Positions 8,641 to 16,920 of a stretch of 64,000 nt of DNA are shown one piece after another; position 1 is the stretch's first letter; every line of letters starts with the position of its first letter. The notes below the pieces were generated by a model, which saw only the letters and a program-made list of their open reading frames with translations, made no database searches and was not told the origin of the DNA. This DNA is from CBDCCV01 sp965215025 (GTDB taxonomy: Bacteria > Bacteroidota > Rhodothermia > Rhodothermales > Salinibacteraceae): contig CBDCCV010000001.1 in the NCBI GenBank assembly GCA_965215025.1, forward strand, positions 1,364,001 through 1,428,000, read 5' to 3'. A program made the position numbers and the translations under genes.

Positions 8641-8701
8641 GCGACGACCGACGATAGACGACCGACGACCTTTTGGCCCAGACGTCGTCGTCCGTCCGCC
8701 C
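8641..8701. repeat. GACGAC-type dispersed repeat, copy 1
   Basis: The left arm is an alternating GACGACC/GACGATA pattern (8641-8670). The right arm is GTCGTCGTCCGTCC (8684-8697). The two are inverse complements and could form an imperfect hairpin. A similar element occurs at 14826-14912. Confidence 0.6.
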
Positions 8702-8745
8702 TCCGCTTTTCTTCGCACGGCACCCGTCCAATCTAGCCCGCAAGC

Positions 8746-9678
8746 ATGAAGCTTCGCCACCTCGGCTACGCCTGCATCAACCGCACGCTCGGCACCAAGA
8801 GCCGCACCTTCCGCCTGGACAACCTGCGCACGGAGAAGGTCATCCCCGTCGTCTCGCAGAACCTCGACAACGTCCTCCGGATGCTGAGGTGGAACCTGGA
8901 GCAGGGGCTGCCTTTCTTCCGCATCACCTCCGACCTCATCCCCTTTGCCACGCACCCGGACTTCCCGTTCGACTGGCGGGAAGCCTTTGCGTGGAAGTTC
9001 AAGGAGATCCGCCTTTTGGTCAAGGCCGAGGATCTGCGCGTGACCTCGCATCCGGGCCAGTACACCGTGCTGAACTCGGACAAAGAGCGCGTCGTGGAGG
9101 AGTCCATCCGCGAGCTGGAGCACCAGGCCGAGGTGCTCCGCCTGATCGACCCGTACACGGGCACGATGACGCTCCACCTCGGCGGCGCCTACGGTGACAA
9201 GCCCTCGGCTAAGGCCCGCTTTAAGGAGAACTTCGCCCGCCTCTCCGATGAAGCCAAAGGCCGCCTCATCCTCGAAAACGACGACACCACCTACCACCTC
9301 GACGACGTGCTCGAAGTCTGCGAAGCGCTGGAGGTGCCGCTCGTCTTCGACTTCTTCCACCACAAGTGCCTCCACACGGGCGAGGGCTACCGCGACGGCC
9401 TCGTGGAAAAGCTCGAGCGCGCCATGAAGCTGTGGGGGCGGAAGGTGCCCAAGCTCCACCTCTCCTCGCCGCGCCCCGGCGATGGCAGTCCCACCGCCCA
9501 CGCCGACTACGTCCGCCCCGAGGACCTGGACGAACTCGTCGCGGTGATGGAAAGCGTAGGCGGCGACGGCCCCTACGACCTCATGCTCGAAGCGAAGGAG
9601 AAGGAACGCGCCGCGCTCGAACTCCAGGGCTACCTCCGCACAGGCCTGCGCCCGGCGCGCAACCCGGTTGCCGCCTGA
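8746..9678 (+). CDS. uvsE: UV damage endonuclease UvsE
   Basis: A 310-residue protein matching the UVDE family along its length: N-terminal LGYACINRTLG, then NLRWN-like NVLRMLRWNLEQG, FRITSDLIPFATHP, TSHPGQYTVLNS, TLHLGGAYGDK, LENDDTTYHLDDVL and DFFHHKCLHTGEG. These motifs supply the His, Glu and Asp ligands of the metal centre in a TIM barrel. The enzyme nicks DNA 5' of UV photoproducts and other distorting lesions, starting an excision route independent of UvrABC. The start ATG at 8746 matches the family's conserved N-terminus. Length is typical. The next gene begins 64 bp downstream on the same strand. Confidence 0.95.
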   Translation: MKLRHLGYACINRTLGTKSRTFRLDNLRTEKVIPVVSQNLDNVLRMLRWNLEQGLPFFRITSDLIPFATHPDFPFDWREAFAWKFKEIRLLVKAEDLRVTSHPGQYTVLNSDKERVVEESIRELEHQAEVLRLIDPYTGTMTLHLGGAYGDKPSAKARFKENFARLSDEAKGRLILENDDTTYHLDDVLEVCEALEVPLVFDFFHHKCLHTGEGYRDGLVEKLERAMKLWGRKVPKLHLSSPRPGDGSPTAHADYVRPEDLDELVAVMESVGGDGPYDLMLEAKEKERAALELQGYLRTGLRPARNPVAA

Positions 9679-9742
9679 GACGCCGATTGGCGCCGCCGGC
9701 CGCCGCTACGGATCGCCTCACCCGAACGCTCCACGCCTCGAC

Positions 9743-10861
9743 ATGGAAAAGAAACCGATCAACGTCCACGAGTACCAGCGCGTGGCCGAGGAGAAGCTCC
9801 CGCAGATGGTGTACGATTACTACGCCGGCGGCGCGCACGACGAGATCACGCTCAAGGAGAACCGCGCGGCGTACGACCGCCTCACGCTCCGCTACCGCGT
9901 CATGCGCGACATCAGCAAGCGCGACCTCTCCACCACCCTCCTGGGCGAAGCGGTCTCAATGCCGATTGTGATTGCACCCACGGCCTTTCACCGCATGGCC
10001 TGCGACGAGGGCGAGCGGGCCACGGCGCGCGCCGCCGCCTCGGCCGGCACCATCATGACGCTCTCCACGCTCTCCACGCTCTCCACCTCCGCCATCGAGG
10101 ACGTGGCCGCAGCCGGCGGCGGGCCGGTCTGGTTCCAGCTCTACGTCTACAAAGACCGCGCGGCCACCGAAGGTCTCGTCCGCCGCGCCGAGGCGGCCGG
10201 CGCACGCGCCCTCGTCCTCACCGCCGACGCGCAGGTGTGGGGCCGCCGCGAGCGCGACGAGCACAACCATTTCCAGCTCCCCGACGGCCTAAAGATGAAG
10301 AACCTGCCCGCGGACGACAAAGACGACTTCCCCGAGGTGGACGGCTCCGGCCTGGCCGCCTACGTCAACCGCCAGTTCGACCAGGCGCTCTCGTGGAAGG
10401 ACCTTGACTGGCTTTGCGCCCTGACCGACCTGCCGGTGCTTATCAAAGGCGTCGTCCGCGGCGATGACGCCGAGCACGCCGTGGACAACGGCGTGGCCGG
10501 CGTCGTCGTGTCGAACCACGGCGGGCGGCAGCTCGACACCGCGCCGGCCACCATCGAGGTCCTGCCCGAGATCGTCGAGGCCGTGGGCGAGGACACGACC
10601 GTGCTCGTAGACGGCGGCATCCGCCGCGGCACCGACGTCCTCAAGGCGCTCTCCCTGGGCGCCTCGGCCGTGCAGGTGGGCCGGCCCATCCTCTGGGGCC
10701 TCGCCGCCGGTGGGCAACAGGGCGCCGAGCACGTCCTCCAGATCTTCCGCGAAGAACTCGATCTGGCGATGGCGCTCTGCGGCGTCACCTCCATCGAGGA
10801 GATCCCCAACCACAACCTTGTGCGCGGCGCCATCGGCGCGAAGAAGAAGGTGATGCGCTGA
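9743..10861 (+). CDS. FMN-dependent alpha-hydroxy-acid oxidase/dehydrogenase
   Basis: A 372-residue protein of the glycolate/lactate oxidase family. The start is placed at the ATG at 9743 because MEKKPINVHEYQ begins the conserved region; in-frame sequence upstream is not conserved-looking and overlaps uvsE. Visible features: YDYYAGGAHDE, APTAFHRMACDEGE, the FMN-binding KGVVRGDDAE, the catalytic His in SNHGGRQLD, and phosphate-binding DGGIRRGTDVLKAL plus GRPILWGLA. Members oxidise 2-hydroxy acids to 2-oxo acids in the cytoplasm; the exact substrate is not clear. The normally single LSTLST stretch is expanded here (TLSTLSTLSTS) by 9-bp tandem repeats at 10061-10087. Confidence 0.9.
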   Translation: MEKKPINVHEYQRVAEEKLPQMVYDYYAGGAHDEITLKENRAAYDRLTLRYRVMRDISKRDLSTTLLGEAVSMPIVIAPTAFHRMACDEGERATARAAASAGTIMTLSTLSTLSTSAIEDVAAAGGGPVWFQLYVYKDRAATEGLVRRAEAAGARALVLTADAQVWGRRERDEHNHFQLPDGLKMKNLPADDKDDFPEVDGSGLAAYVNRQFDQALSWKDLDWLCALTDLPVLIKGVVRGDDAEHAVDNGVAGVVVSNHGGRQLDTAPATIEVLPEIVEAVGEDTTVLVDGGIRRGTDVLKALSLGASAVQVGRPILWGLAAGGQQGAEHVLQIFREELDLAMALCGVTSIEEIPNHNLVRGAIGAKKKVMR

Positions 10862-10886
10862 GGTGCCTTGCGAAGCTGTTCTCCCC

Positions 10887-10914
10887 GGCGCAGGGACACA
10901 TGATGTGCCGCGCC
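10887..10914. terminator. Hairpin between convergent genes
   Basis: GGCGC (10887-10891) pairs with GCGCC (10910-10914) around an inner CAC/GTG stem. It lies in the 57-bp gap between the hydroxy-acid oxidase and tyrA stop codons. There is no T-run, so it is only a possible terminator. Confidence 0.4.
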
Positions 10915-10918
10915 CCTG

Positions 10919-12016
10919 CTACGGCCGGCCGCCGCGCGCGTCGAGGTAGGCGCGGCTGCGCTGCATGACGCGGGCGAACTCGCCCTCCTCGCCAGCCTTG
11001 ACGAGCGCGCGCAGGCGCTCGACCGAGGTGCCGAGCTGCTCAAGCGCCAAAAGGCCGTAGTCGTTGAGCGCCTGGATCTCGAAGTAGAGGTGCGGGTTCT
11101 CCGAGGCCACCTGCCGCGCCACCCGAAGCTGCGCATCAAACGTCGTGCTGGAGATGCGGGCGAGGTCGGGTGCGTCGGCGCCGCTGTGCGCCAAGGCATC
11201 GCCGAAGGCGAGGTTGAGCGCGTGCGAGAGGCCCAGCACAAAGGCCATGGCCCGGTCATGCGCCTCCAGGCTCATCTCGACGGGCACGGCCATCGTCGGC
11301 TCGAAAAGCGCGCGTGCCTCCGCCAGCGCCTCCTGGGAGCCGAGGTTGATGAAGACGACGTGCCGCCCCGAGAGCAGCTCCGTGTCCGGCCCGAACATCG
11401 GGTGCACCGACGTGGCGCGCACGCCCGCCTCCTGGAGCGCCTCGAAGCCGGGCCGCAGCGGGCTTTTGAGCGAGCTGATGTCGAAGACGACGCCCGCCGG
11501 ACGCCGCTTGGCCAGCCGGCACAGCACGGCGTTCGAGGCGCGGATGGGCGCGGCCACGACGATGAGGTCGTGATCGAGGTCGAGGGTTCCCCAATCGGCC
11601 ACGTGCGGAAAGCCGCCTACCGGCCCGGCGGGATCGGCCACGCTCACGGCGAACTCCTGCGCGCTGAGGAAACGCGCAAACCAGCGCCCCATCTGCCCCG
11701 CCCCGCCGATGAGGAGCACGCGCCGCCCACCGCCCTCACCCTGCGCCACGACGCGGCTCTGCTCCTGCGCCGTGAGCGCGTGCTCGATCAACAGGCGCAT
11801 GAGGCGCTCGGCCAGGCCCGGCGGTAGGCCCAGGTCTTGCGCCGTGGCGCGCGCCTGCTCGATCACCACCTTCTCCCGCGAGAAGTCGCGCGTGGCGCGG
11901 CCGGCCTTTTGCTTCGCGCGCCCGATCTCCTCGACGAGCGCCTGCCGCCGCGCCGCCAGCGCCAGCAGCTCGCGGTCCACGGCATTGAGGTCGTCACGGA
12001 GCGCGTCCAGCGGCAT
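10919..12016 (-). CDS. tyrA: Bifunctional chorismate mutase / prephenate dehydrogenase (T-protein type)
   Basis: A 365-residue protein. Residues 1-90 are an AroQ-type chorismate mutase helix set (LRDDLNAVDRELLALAARRQ, with the Arg and Lys positions expected for the active site). From about residue 95 comes a Rossmann-type prephenate dehydrogenase with GGAGQMGRWFARFL, then VFDISSLKSPL and the HPMFGPDTELLSGRHVVF segment. It would convert chorismate to prephenate and then to 4-hydroxyphenylpyruvate in tyrosine biosynthesis. The layout matches enterobacterial TyrA, in which mutase and dehydrogenase are fused. The upstream minus-strand gene is tesB, 39 bp away, so the two may be co-transcribed, though no functional link is obvious. 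Confidence 0.93.
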   Translation of the reverse strand: MPLDALRDDLNAVDRELLALAARRQALVEEIGRAKQKAGRATRDFSREKVVIEQARATAQDLGLPPGLAERLMRLLIEHALTAQEQSRVVAQGEGGGRRVLLIGGAGQMGRWFARFLSAQEFAVSVADPAGPVGGFPHVADWGTLDLDHDLIVVAAPIRASNAVLCRLAKRRPAGVVFDISSLKSPLRPGFEALQEAGVRATSVHPMFGPDTELLSGRHVVFINLGSQEALAEARALFEPTMAVPVEMSLEAHDRAMAFVLGLSHALNLAFGDALAHSGADAPDLARISSTTFDAQLRVARQVASENPHLYFEIQALNDYGLLALEQLGTSVERLRALVKAGEEGEFARVMQRSRAYLDARGGRP

Positions 12017-12055
12017 GGGCTTTGGAGATGGGGTCGCAGCAAGCGGATCGGGTGC

Positions 12056-12946
12056 TCAGGAGGAGCGTCGTTCGCGCATGAGGCCTTCCTGGGCGACGGA
12101 GGCTACGAGGCGCCCGTCGCGCGTGAAAAGCTGTCCGCGGTTGAGGCCGCGCGCGTTCGAGGCGCTTGGGCTGTCCATGGCGTAGAGGAGCCAGTCGTCC
12201 AGGCGGAAGGGGCGGTGGAACCACATGGCATGGTCGAGGCTGGCGGCCTGAAAGCCCGGCTGCATGAACGACAGCCCGTGCGGCAAAAGCGCCGTGCCCA
12301 TGAGGCCGTAGTCCGAGGCCAGCGCGAGCATACTCTGATGCACGGCGTCGTCATCGGGGAGGGGGCCGGCGGCGCGGAGCCAGACGTGGCGGCGCGGCGG
12401 GCGCTTCTCGGGGCGGAGCGGATCTGTCGGCTCCACGGGGCGGAACTCGATGGCCCAGGCGCGCGCGGCGGCCATCCGGAGCTGCTCGGGCACGCGCGCG
12501 TCCGGCTCCTCGGCCAGCTTCTCGGCGATCCGGCGGCGCAGCGCCTGCTCGCTTTGCAGCGCCTCCGGGCCGGGCACGTCCGGCATCTCGGCCTGGTGAT
12601 CAGCGCCGTCTTCCTCAATCTGGAACGAGGCAGCCATGTTGAAGATGGGCCGCCCGTGCTGCACGGCCACGACGCGCCGCGTGGTGAAGCTCCGCCCGTC
12701 GCGGATGCGGTCCACCTCGTAGACGATGGGCGCTTTTACGTCACCCGGCAGGATGAAGTAGGCGTGGAGCGAGTGCGCCTTCCGCTCGGCCTCGACCGTC
12801 CGCCCGGCGGCGCGGAGCGCCTGCCCAAGCACCTGCCCGCCAAAGACGCTCCCCGAGCCGATGTCCACGCTCTCGCCGCGAAAGATGTTGTCCTCGATCT
12901 GTTCCAGATCCAGGAGGCCGAGCAGCTTGGCGAGGGCGGAGGGCAT
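12056..12946 (-). CDS. tesB: Acyl-CoA thioesterase II (TesB family)
   Basis: A 296-residue double-hotdog thioesterase. The N-terminal domain has LDLEQIEDNIFRGES and VFGGQVLGQAL, followed by HSLHAYFILPGD. The C-terminal domain has the diagnostic SLDHAMWFHRPFRLDDWLLY, SPSASNARGLNRG and VASVAQEGLMR segments, which supply the Thr and Gln active-site positions of TesB enzymes. These enzymes hydrolyse medium- and long-chain acyl-CoAs to free fatty acid and CoA. Length is normal for the family. The 194-bp leader between the upstream nuclease gene and this start contains a perfect 24-bp palindrome. Confidence 0.93.
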   Translation of the reverse strand: MPSALAKLLGLLDLEQIEDNIFRGESVDIGSGSVFGGQVLGQALRAAGRTVEAERKAHSLHAYFILPGDVKAPIVYEVDRIRDGRSFTTRRVVAVQHGRPIFNMAASFQIEEDGADHQAEMPDVPGPEALQSEQALRRRIAEKLAEEPDARVPEQLRMAAARAWAIEFRPVEPTDPLRPEKRPPRRHVWLRAAGPLPDDDAVHQSMLALASDYGLMGTALLPHGLSFMQPGFQAASLDHAMWFHRPFRLDDWLLYAMDSPSASNARGLNRGQLFTRDGRLVASVAQEGLMRERRSS

Positions 12947-13087
12947 GGGCGGGCGGTGCGGTTCAGGGCGGCGGCGTCTCCGAGAAAGCTACCGCCAAGC
13001 GCCCCCGCCGATCCAGCCGCCACACGCTCGGCGATGCGCTGCGCGCCAGAATGCGCTGCCATTTCACGCAGGGGGCAACCCCGCCGC

Positions 13088-13111
13088 AGCGTCGAACGGC
13101 CGTTCGACGCT
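13088..13111. promoter_or_regulatory. Perfect 24-bp palindrome upstream of tesB
   Basis: The half-site AGCGTCGAACGG (13088-13099) is followed directly by its exact reverse complement (13100-13111). It starts 142 bp upstream of the tesB start codon and lies 30 bp beyond the stop codon of the nuclease gene. No T-run follows on either strand, so a dimeric-regulator operator fits at least as well as a terminator. Confidence 0.55.
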
Positions 13112-13140
13112 ACTACCAATGCACCGGGGTCTTCAGGCCG

Positions 13141-14124
13141 TCATCCAAGCTCGAACTCGGCCACGAAGGGCGCGTGGTCCGGCTCGGGGAACAGCTCCTC
13201 GAAGGCGAAGGCGATGCTCTCGTCGTGGAGCGCCTCGTTGTGGATCTCGGCGTGGCGGTACGCCGGGAGGAGCGCCTGCGAGATGAGGATGTGGTCCAGG
13301 AGCCGCTTCTGCCCCTGATGGATGAACGTGAAGCGCGCCGGCTCCGGGATCGTCGCCTCCACCGAAAGGAGGACGCGCCGACGCAGGGCCGCGTTGCCGG
13401 TGTTCTCCACGCGCCCGGCGATGGCCTCCACGGGCACCTCGCCCGGATGCGCGTTGAAGTCGCCGCACATGATGATGCGCGCCTCCGGCTCCGCGTCGAA
13501 GATTTGGTCGATCAGGACGCGCGCCTCGAGCGCCTGCCCCACGCGCTTGAGCGCGCTGATGAACGCGCCTTCGGCCCAGCCCGAGGCCGTCCGCCACGTG
13601 TAGCGGTCCAGCTTCTGCCCCCGCACGTCGGAGGGCCGGCGCGACTTCAAGTGCACGTTGATGACGTGGAGCGGCTGCCCGCCGGGCAGGCCGCCGAGGC
13701 GCGCGTGGAGGATGGGCCGCTCCACGCGCACCTCCTTCGCCTCCGGCTCCTCAGGGTGGGCGGTGACGGGGCGGTAGAGCGGTTCGGGGACGAGCGTGTT
13801 CCGGTACTGCGCCCGCTCTTCGATGGGGAAGCGGCTGGCGATGACGAGGTTGCGCTCGTCGTAGGCCTCGCCGCGCGTGGTGCGCGTGTGGGCGCGCTCG
13901 AAGGCGGCGTAGGGCGTCCCCTCGAAAAGCGCGTCGAGCGCCGAGAGCCGGCGCTCCTGTCCGGGGCGCTCCTGGCCGTGGATCTCCTGCAAACAGAGCA
14001 CGTCGGCGCGCAGGCGGGCCAGCTGCGGACGGATGGCGTCGATGCGCGTTTCGAGCGAGGGCGCCTCGCCCGCAGGCGCTTCGTCTAAGTTTTCGAGGTT
14101 GAACGTGGCAACGCGCAGACGCAT
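13141..14124 (-). CDS. Endonuclease/exonuclease/phosphatase (EEP) family protein
   Basis: A 327-residue cytoplasmic protein with the EEP catalytic pattern: ATFNLENL near the N-terminus (Asn ligand), VLCLQEIHG (metal-binding Glu), INVHLKSRR (catalytic His), MCGDFNAHPG (Asp and Asn), and the C-terminal LDHILIS and PDHAPFVAEF segments (Asp-His pair). EEP proteins cleave phosphodiesters in DNA, RNA, lipids or small molecules; the substrate here is unknown. Lack of a signal peptide makes an extracellular nuclease role unlikely. The ATG at 14124 begins directly at the first beta strand, as is usual. Confidence 0.88.
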   Translation of the reverse strand: MRLRVATFNLENLDEAPAGEAPSLETRIDAIRPQLARLRADVLCLQEIHGQERPGQERRLSALDALFEGTPYAAFERAHTRTTRGEAYDERNLVIASRFPIEERAQYRNTLVPEPLYRPVTAHPEEPEAKEVRVERPILHARLGGLPGGQPLHVINVHLKSRRPSDVRGQKLDRYTWRTASGWAEGAFISALKRVGQALEARVLIDQIFDAEPEARIIMCGDFNAHPGEVPVEAIAGRVENTGNAALRRRVLLSVEATIPEPARFTFIHQGQKRLLDHILISQALLPAYRHAEIHNEALHDESIAFAFEELFPEPDHAPFVAEFELG

Positions 14125-14320
14125 GGCGGACGGGAATTGGCTAGGGAAGAGAAGGCGGCTGGTTTCTTAATGGATTGTTTCGGCACGGGGCAGGTCATCT
14201 CGCATGGCAACGCCGTTCAGGCCGCTCCGCAGGGTTCTTTCGCGCGGGGCGCCAACAACGCGCCTCGGAAGCGGGTACGCGCTCTTCCACGAAGCATCTC
14301 CCACAACCGCTTGCCGACCG

Positions 14321-14827
14321 TTGAATCTTCCCGAGATCGTACTTATCGCCGCCGTGGCCGAGGAGAACCGCGTCATTGGCCGGGGGCAGGAGCTGCCCTG
14401 GCACATCCCTGAGGACTTGCGGCACTTCAAGGCGCTCACGCGCGGGCATCCGCTTGTCATGGGGCGCAGGACGTTCGAGTCCATCACGGCGCAGTTCGGC
14501 GGGCCGCTGCCGGAGCGGCGTCACCTCGTCCTCACCTCGCAGGGAAGGTTGCCGGAGCATCCGCAGATCGAGACGTTCACCTCCATCAAAGCAGCGCTGC
14601 GGGCGGCTGAGAACGCCAAGTGCGTCTTCATCGGCGGCGGGGCGCGCGTCTACGAGCAGTTCCTGCCCATGGCCGACCGCCTGGAACTCACACTTATCGA
14701 GGGCCGCTACGAGGGTGACACCTACTTTCCAGCGTTCGAGCACCTCCTCGGGACGGCGTTCGAGGAGACGGCCTGCGAGGCGCACGACGGCTTCCGCTTC
14801 GTCCGCTACGAACGCAAACGCAGGTGA
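14321..14827 (+). CDS. folA: Dihydrofolate reductase
   Basis: A 168-residue enzyme if the in-frame TTG at 14321 is the start. The frame stays open 117 bp further upstream to an ATG at 14204, but those 39 residues do not resemble the family, and the DHFR core begins at once after the TTG (LPEIVLIAAVAEENRVIG). Key features: GQELPWHIPEDLRHFKALT (substrate Asp/Glu region), VMGRRTFESI (NADPH-binding), and FIGGGARVYEQFL. It reduces dihydrofolate to tetrahydrofolate. Length after this start is typical for bacterial DHFR. No thymidylate synthase gene is adjacent. A dispersed repeat begins at its stop codon. Confidence 0.9.
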   Translation: MNLPEIVLIAAVAEENRVIGRGQELPWHIPEDLRHFKALTRGHPLVMGRRTFESITAQFGGPLPERRHLVLTSQGRLPEHPQIETFTSIKAALRAAENAKCVFIGGGARVYEQFLPMADRLELTLIEGRYEGDTYFPAFEHLLGTAFEETACEAHDGFRFVRYERKRR

Positions 14828-14912
14828 TGGACGACGGACGAATAGACGGCGGACGACGAACAGATGCTGCGGCGCAAATCAGTCGTCATTCGTCCGTCGT
14901 CCGTCGTCGCCC
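14826..14912. repeat. GACGAC-type dispersed repeat, copy 2
   Basis: The left arm (14826-14862) is GACGACGGACGAATAGACGG-like. The right arm (14884-14911) is GTCGTCATTCGTCCGTCGTC-like. They form an imperfect inverted repeat around a 20-nt centre. The right arm carries the stop codon and last few codons of the APP1 gene. It resembles copy 1 at 8641-8701. Confidence 0.7.
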
Positions 14913-16163
14913 TCGGCGGAGCAGCCACGCGCCGAGGCCGGCGGCGAGCGCGCCGGCGCCACCGGCCAGCGCCCACGTGCGGCGGCTTGGAGGGTTTTCC
15001 AGCAGCTCCTCGGTGAGGCCGCTTGGCGCGTCCTTTTCGCTCTCCTCCTTGGCCTTGCCTTCGCGCACAGCCTCGACGTGCGCCTCGCGGATGAGGCCGA
15101 GGCGGGCGGCGGCCTCGGCCGCTTCGGTGCTCGTCTCGGCCAGGACCATCGGCACGCCGGCCTCGGCCACGTCCTGAGCGATGGCGCGCACCTCGGCCGC
15201 GCGCGCCGGCGTAGCCACGTCGCGGACGAAGATGGCGCGGATGCGCTCGGGGTGCTCCTCCACGGCCGTGCGGTAGATCTCCGCGTCATGCTGCCCGCTG
15301 TCGCCCACGAGGACGAAGTCGAGGTCAGGCGTGGCGTCGAGCAGGCGGCGGATCTGTTCGAGCTTGTGCGCCTCGTGGCTCGTGGTGAAGAATTTGCCGG
15401 GGCTGAAGCCGTAGTCTTTGAGAAAGATGGGGCCATGCGGGATGCCGTGCGTCTCGAAAAAGTAGTCGAAGAGGCCGTAGAGGTTGTACGGGCTGCTCGA
15501 GACGTAGAAGATCGGGTTGTGCCCTTTGTCGTCCGGCCCCTTCTGAAGGGCCTGGTAGAAGGCGCCGACGCCGGGGAAGGGCGTGCGCGTGGCGGCGTTG
15601 TTGAAGGCCACGATGCGCGCCATCTGCAGCTTGTTCGTCGCGCCCGTGCGCACCACCGTGTCGTCGAGGTCGGAGATGACGGCGAACTCGGCGTCGGGCG
15701 CGGCGACGAGGAAGTAGGCCGGCGCGCGCACGTCGGCGGGGTCCTCCGGCTCCGGAAGCAGGAGGTCGAGCGTGCCTTCGTGCCAGACGCGCCCTTCGGG
15801 TAGCGCCTCTTCCGGGGCGAAGGCGAAATCGAAGTAGCCGTCCTCGTCCGTCTCGGCCTCCAGTTGTTGGCCCTGAAACGTCAGGCGCACGCGCGCGCCG
15901 GGGATCTCGTCCGTCTCGATGCGGCGGACCGTGCGCACGAGGTTGCGCCACACCGGCTCGTGCGCTTCGGGCGGGGGGATGTTCTTGTCGTCAAGCACGC
16001 GGCCTTTCAGGTACAGCTGCTCGCTGGAGCCGTGGCCGCGGTAGGCGACGATCTGCAGGTGCTTCCAGCGGCCGAAGCGCCACTTGTACCCCAGCTTGAT
16101 CTGGTCGAAAAAAGACTCTACGGTGCTGATGGGGCCGGAAACCCGGTCAGTAAGCGAAGGCAT
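14886..16163 (-). CDS. APP1/DUF2183 family phosphatase-like protein
   Basis: A 425-residue protein from the ATG at 16163. Upstream in-frame sequence is basic and unconserved and would overlap the divergent gene. Residues about 30-140 form a beta-rich domain (LQIVAYRGHG, RVRLTFQGQQLEAETDEDGYF). The central region has VISDLDDTVVRTGATNK, the DxDxT phosphatase motif of DUF2183, followed by FYVSSSPYNLYGLFDYFF and LVGDSGQHDAEIY. Yeast App1 is a phosphatidate phosphatase; bacterial members are less studied. A single hydrophobic segment near the C-terminus (TWALAGGAGALAAGLGAWLL) should anchor it to the membrane. The final residues (RRGRRRTTDE) are encoded in a dispersed repeat. Confidence 0.85.
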   Translation of the reverse strand: MPSLTDRVSGPISTVESFFDQIKLGYKWRFGRWKHLQIVAYRGHGSSEQLYLKGRVLDDKNIPPPEAHEPVWRNLVRTVRRIETDEIPGARVRLTFQGQQLEAETDEDGYFDFAFAPEEALPEGRVWHEGTLDLLLPEPEDPADVRAPAYFLVAAPDAEFAVISDLDDTVVRTGATNKLQMARIVAFNNAATRTPFPGVGAFYQALQKGPDDKGHNPIFYVSSSPYNLYGLFDYFFETHGIPHGPIFLKDYGFSPGKFFTTSHEAHKLEQIRRLLDATPDLDFVLVGDSGQHDAEIYRTAVEEHPERIRAIFVRDVATPARAAEVRAIAQDVAEAGVPMVLAETSTEAAEAAARLGLIREAHVEAVREGKAKEESEKDAPSGLTEELLENPPSRRTWALAGGAGALAAGLGAWLLRRGRRRTTDE

Positions 16164-16305
16164 ACGGAGAGGCAGCAAAGGCGAGGGCGATGGACGATGA
16201 GCCTGCCGCAGAGGGGGCGGCACGGACGAGAGGAGAACCCTCTTTGTCAAGGCTCCGTTAACATCTAAACGGAAGCCACGAGAAGCAAGACATGCCCCTT
16301 TTGCC

Positions 16306-16707
16306 ATGAGCCGCGACGGACACAACAGCGTAACGCTCCTGCGCCACCTCGCGCTCCTGTACCTCGGCCTCGCCCAAGGCGCCGACGACGACCTCGACGC
16401 TGCCGAGACGCGCGCCATCGCCTCGCGCCTGCGCCATTGGCTCCCCGGCAAGGACCCGGCGCTCATCGACCACGTCATCCGCGACGTCTCGATGACGCAC
16501 CGCGAGGAGCTAAGCCCGGAGCACCTGCGCGAGGCCGTCGAGGACCTGGGCGCGCACCTCGACGAAGACGCCCTTCAAACCATCCTGCACGACCTCACCG
16601 AGATCGCCCGCGCCGACGGCGTCGTGCTGCAAACGGAGGAGGAATTCATCCAGCGCGTCGCCCAGAGCTGGCGCCTCGAAGCCGGCGGCGCACCGGACGG
16701 CTCGTAG
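16306..16707 (+). CDS. TerB-like helical protein
   Basis: A 133-residue, all-helical, acidic protein resembling the TerB (tellurite-resistance-associated) fold. It has LALLYLGLAQGADDDLDAAE at the N-terminus and ILHDLTEIARADGVVLQTEEEF in the second half, the repeated 'AxADGxhxxxE' pattern that binds metal in TerB domains. Many TerB-like proteins have no role in tellurite resistance, and no other ter gene is present, so only a general role in metal- or membrane-linked stress can be suggested. It is transcribed divergently from the APP1-like gene across about 140 bp. Confidence 0.75.
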   Translation: MSRDGHNSVTLLRHLALLYLGLAQGADDDLDAAETRAIASRLRHWLPGKDPALIDHVIRDVSMTHREELSPEHLREAVEDLGAHLDEDALQTILHDLTEIARADGVVLQTEEEFIQRVAQSWRLEAGGAPDGS

Positions 16708-16733
16708 CGGTAAGCTCGCAGCGGTAAGCTCGC
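16706..16733. repeat. 14-bp tandem duplication at the TerB stop codon
   Basis: Two exact copies of AGCGGTAAGCTCGC occur in tandem. The first overlaps the TAG stop (16705-16707). The string TAAGCTCGC also occurs just before the repeat at 8641. Confidence 0.8.
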
Positions 16734-16817
16734 CGCTTCCGCCAAGCAGAAAACTCGAGGCGGCGCTGCTCAGCCTCCGGACGCCTCGGTCAAGGAAGCG
16801 GTGAGGGCAAAAAGAAG

Positions 16818-16852
16818 AAGCGGCCCGCGAGCATAATCGCGGACCGCTTTTC
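16818..16852. terminator. Bidirectional terminator
   Basis: AAGCGG-C-CCGCGA pairs with TCGCGG-A-CCGCTT around a 6-nt loop. An A-rich tract lies on one side and TTTTCTT on the other. It serves the TerB gene (plus) and the small lipoprotein gene (minus). Confidence 0.8.
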
Positions 16853-16920
16853 TTGAAGGCGTCCTGCCGAATGGAGATGGGTGAGGCTGAGGACGGCGCT
16901 CTCACGCCGCGCTCAAAGGC

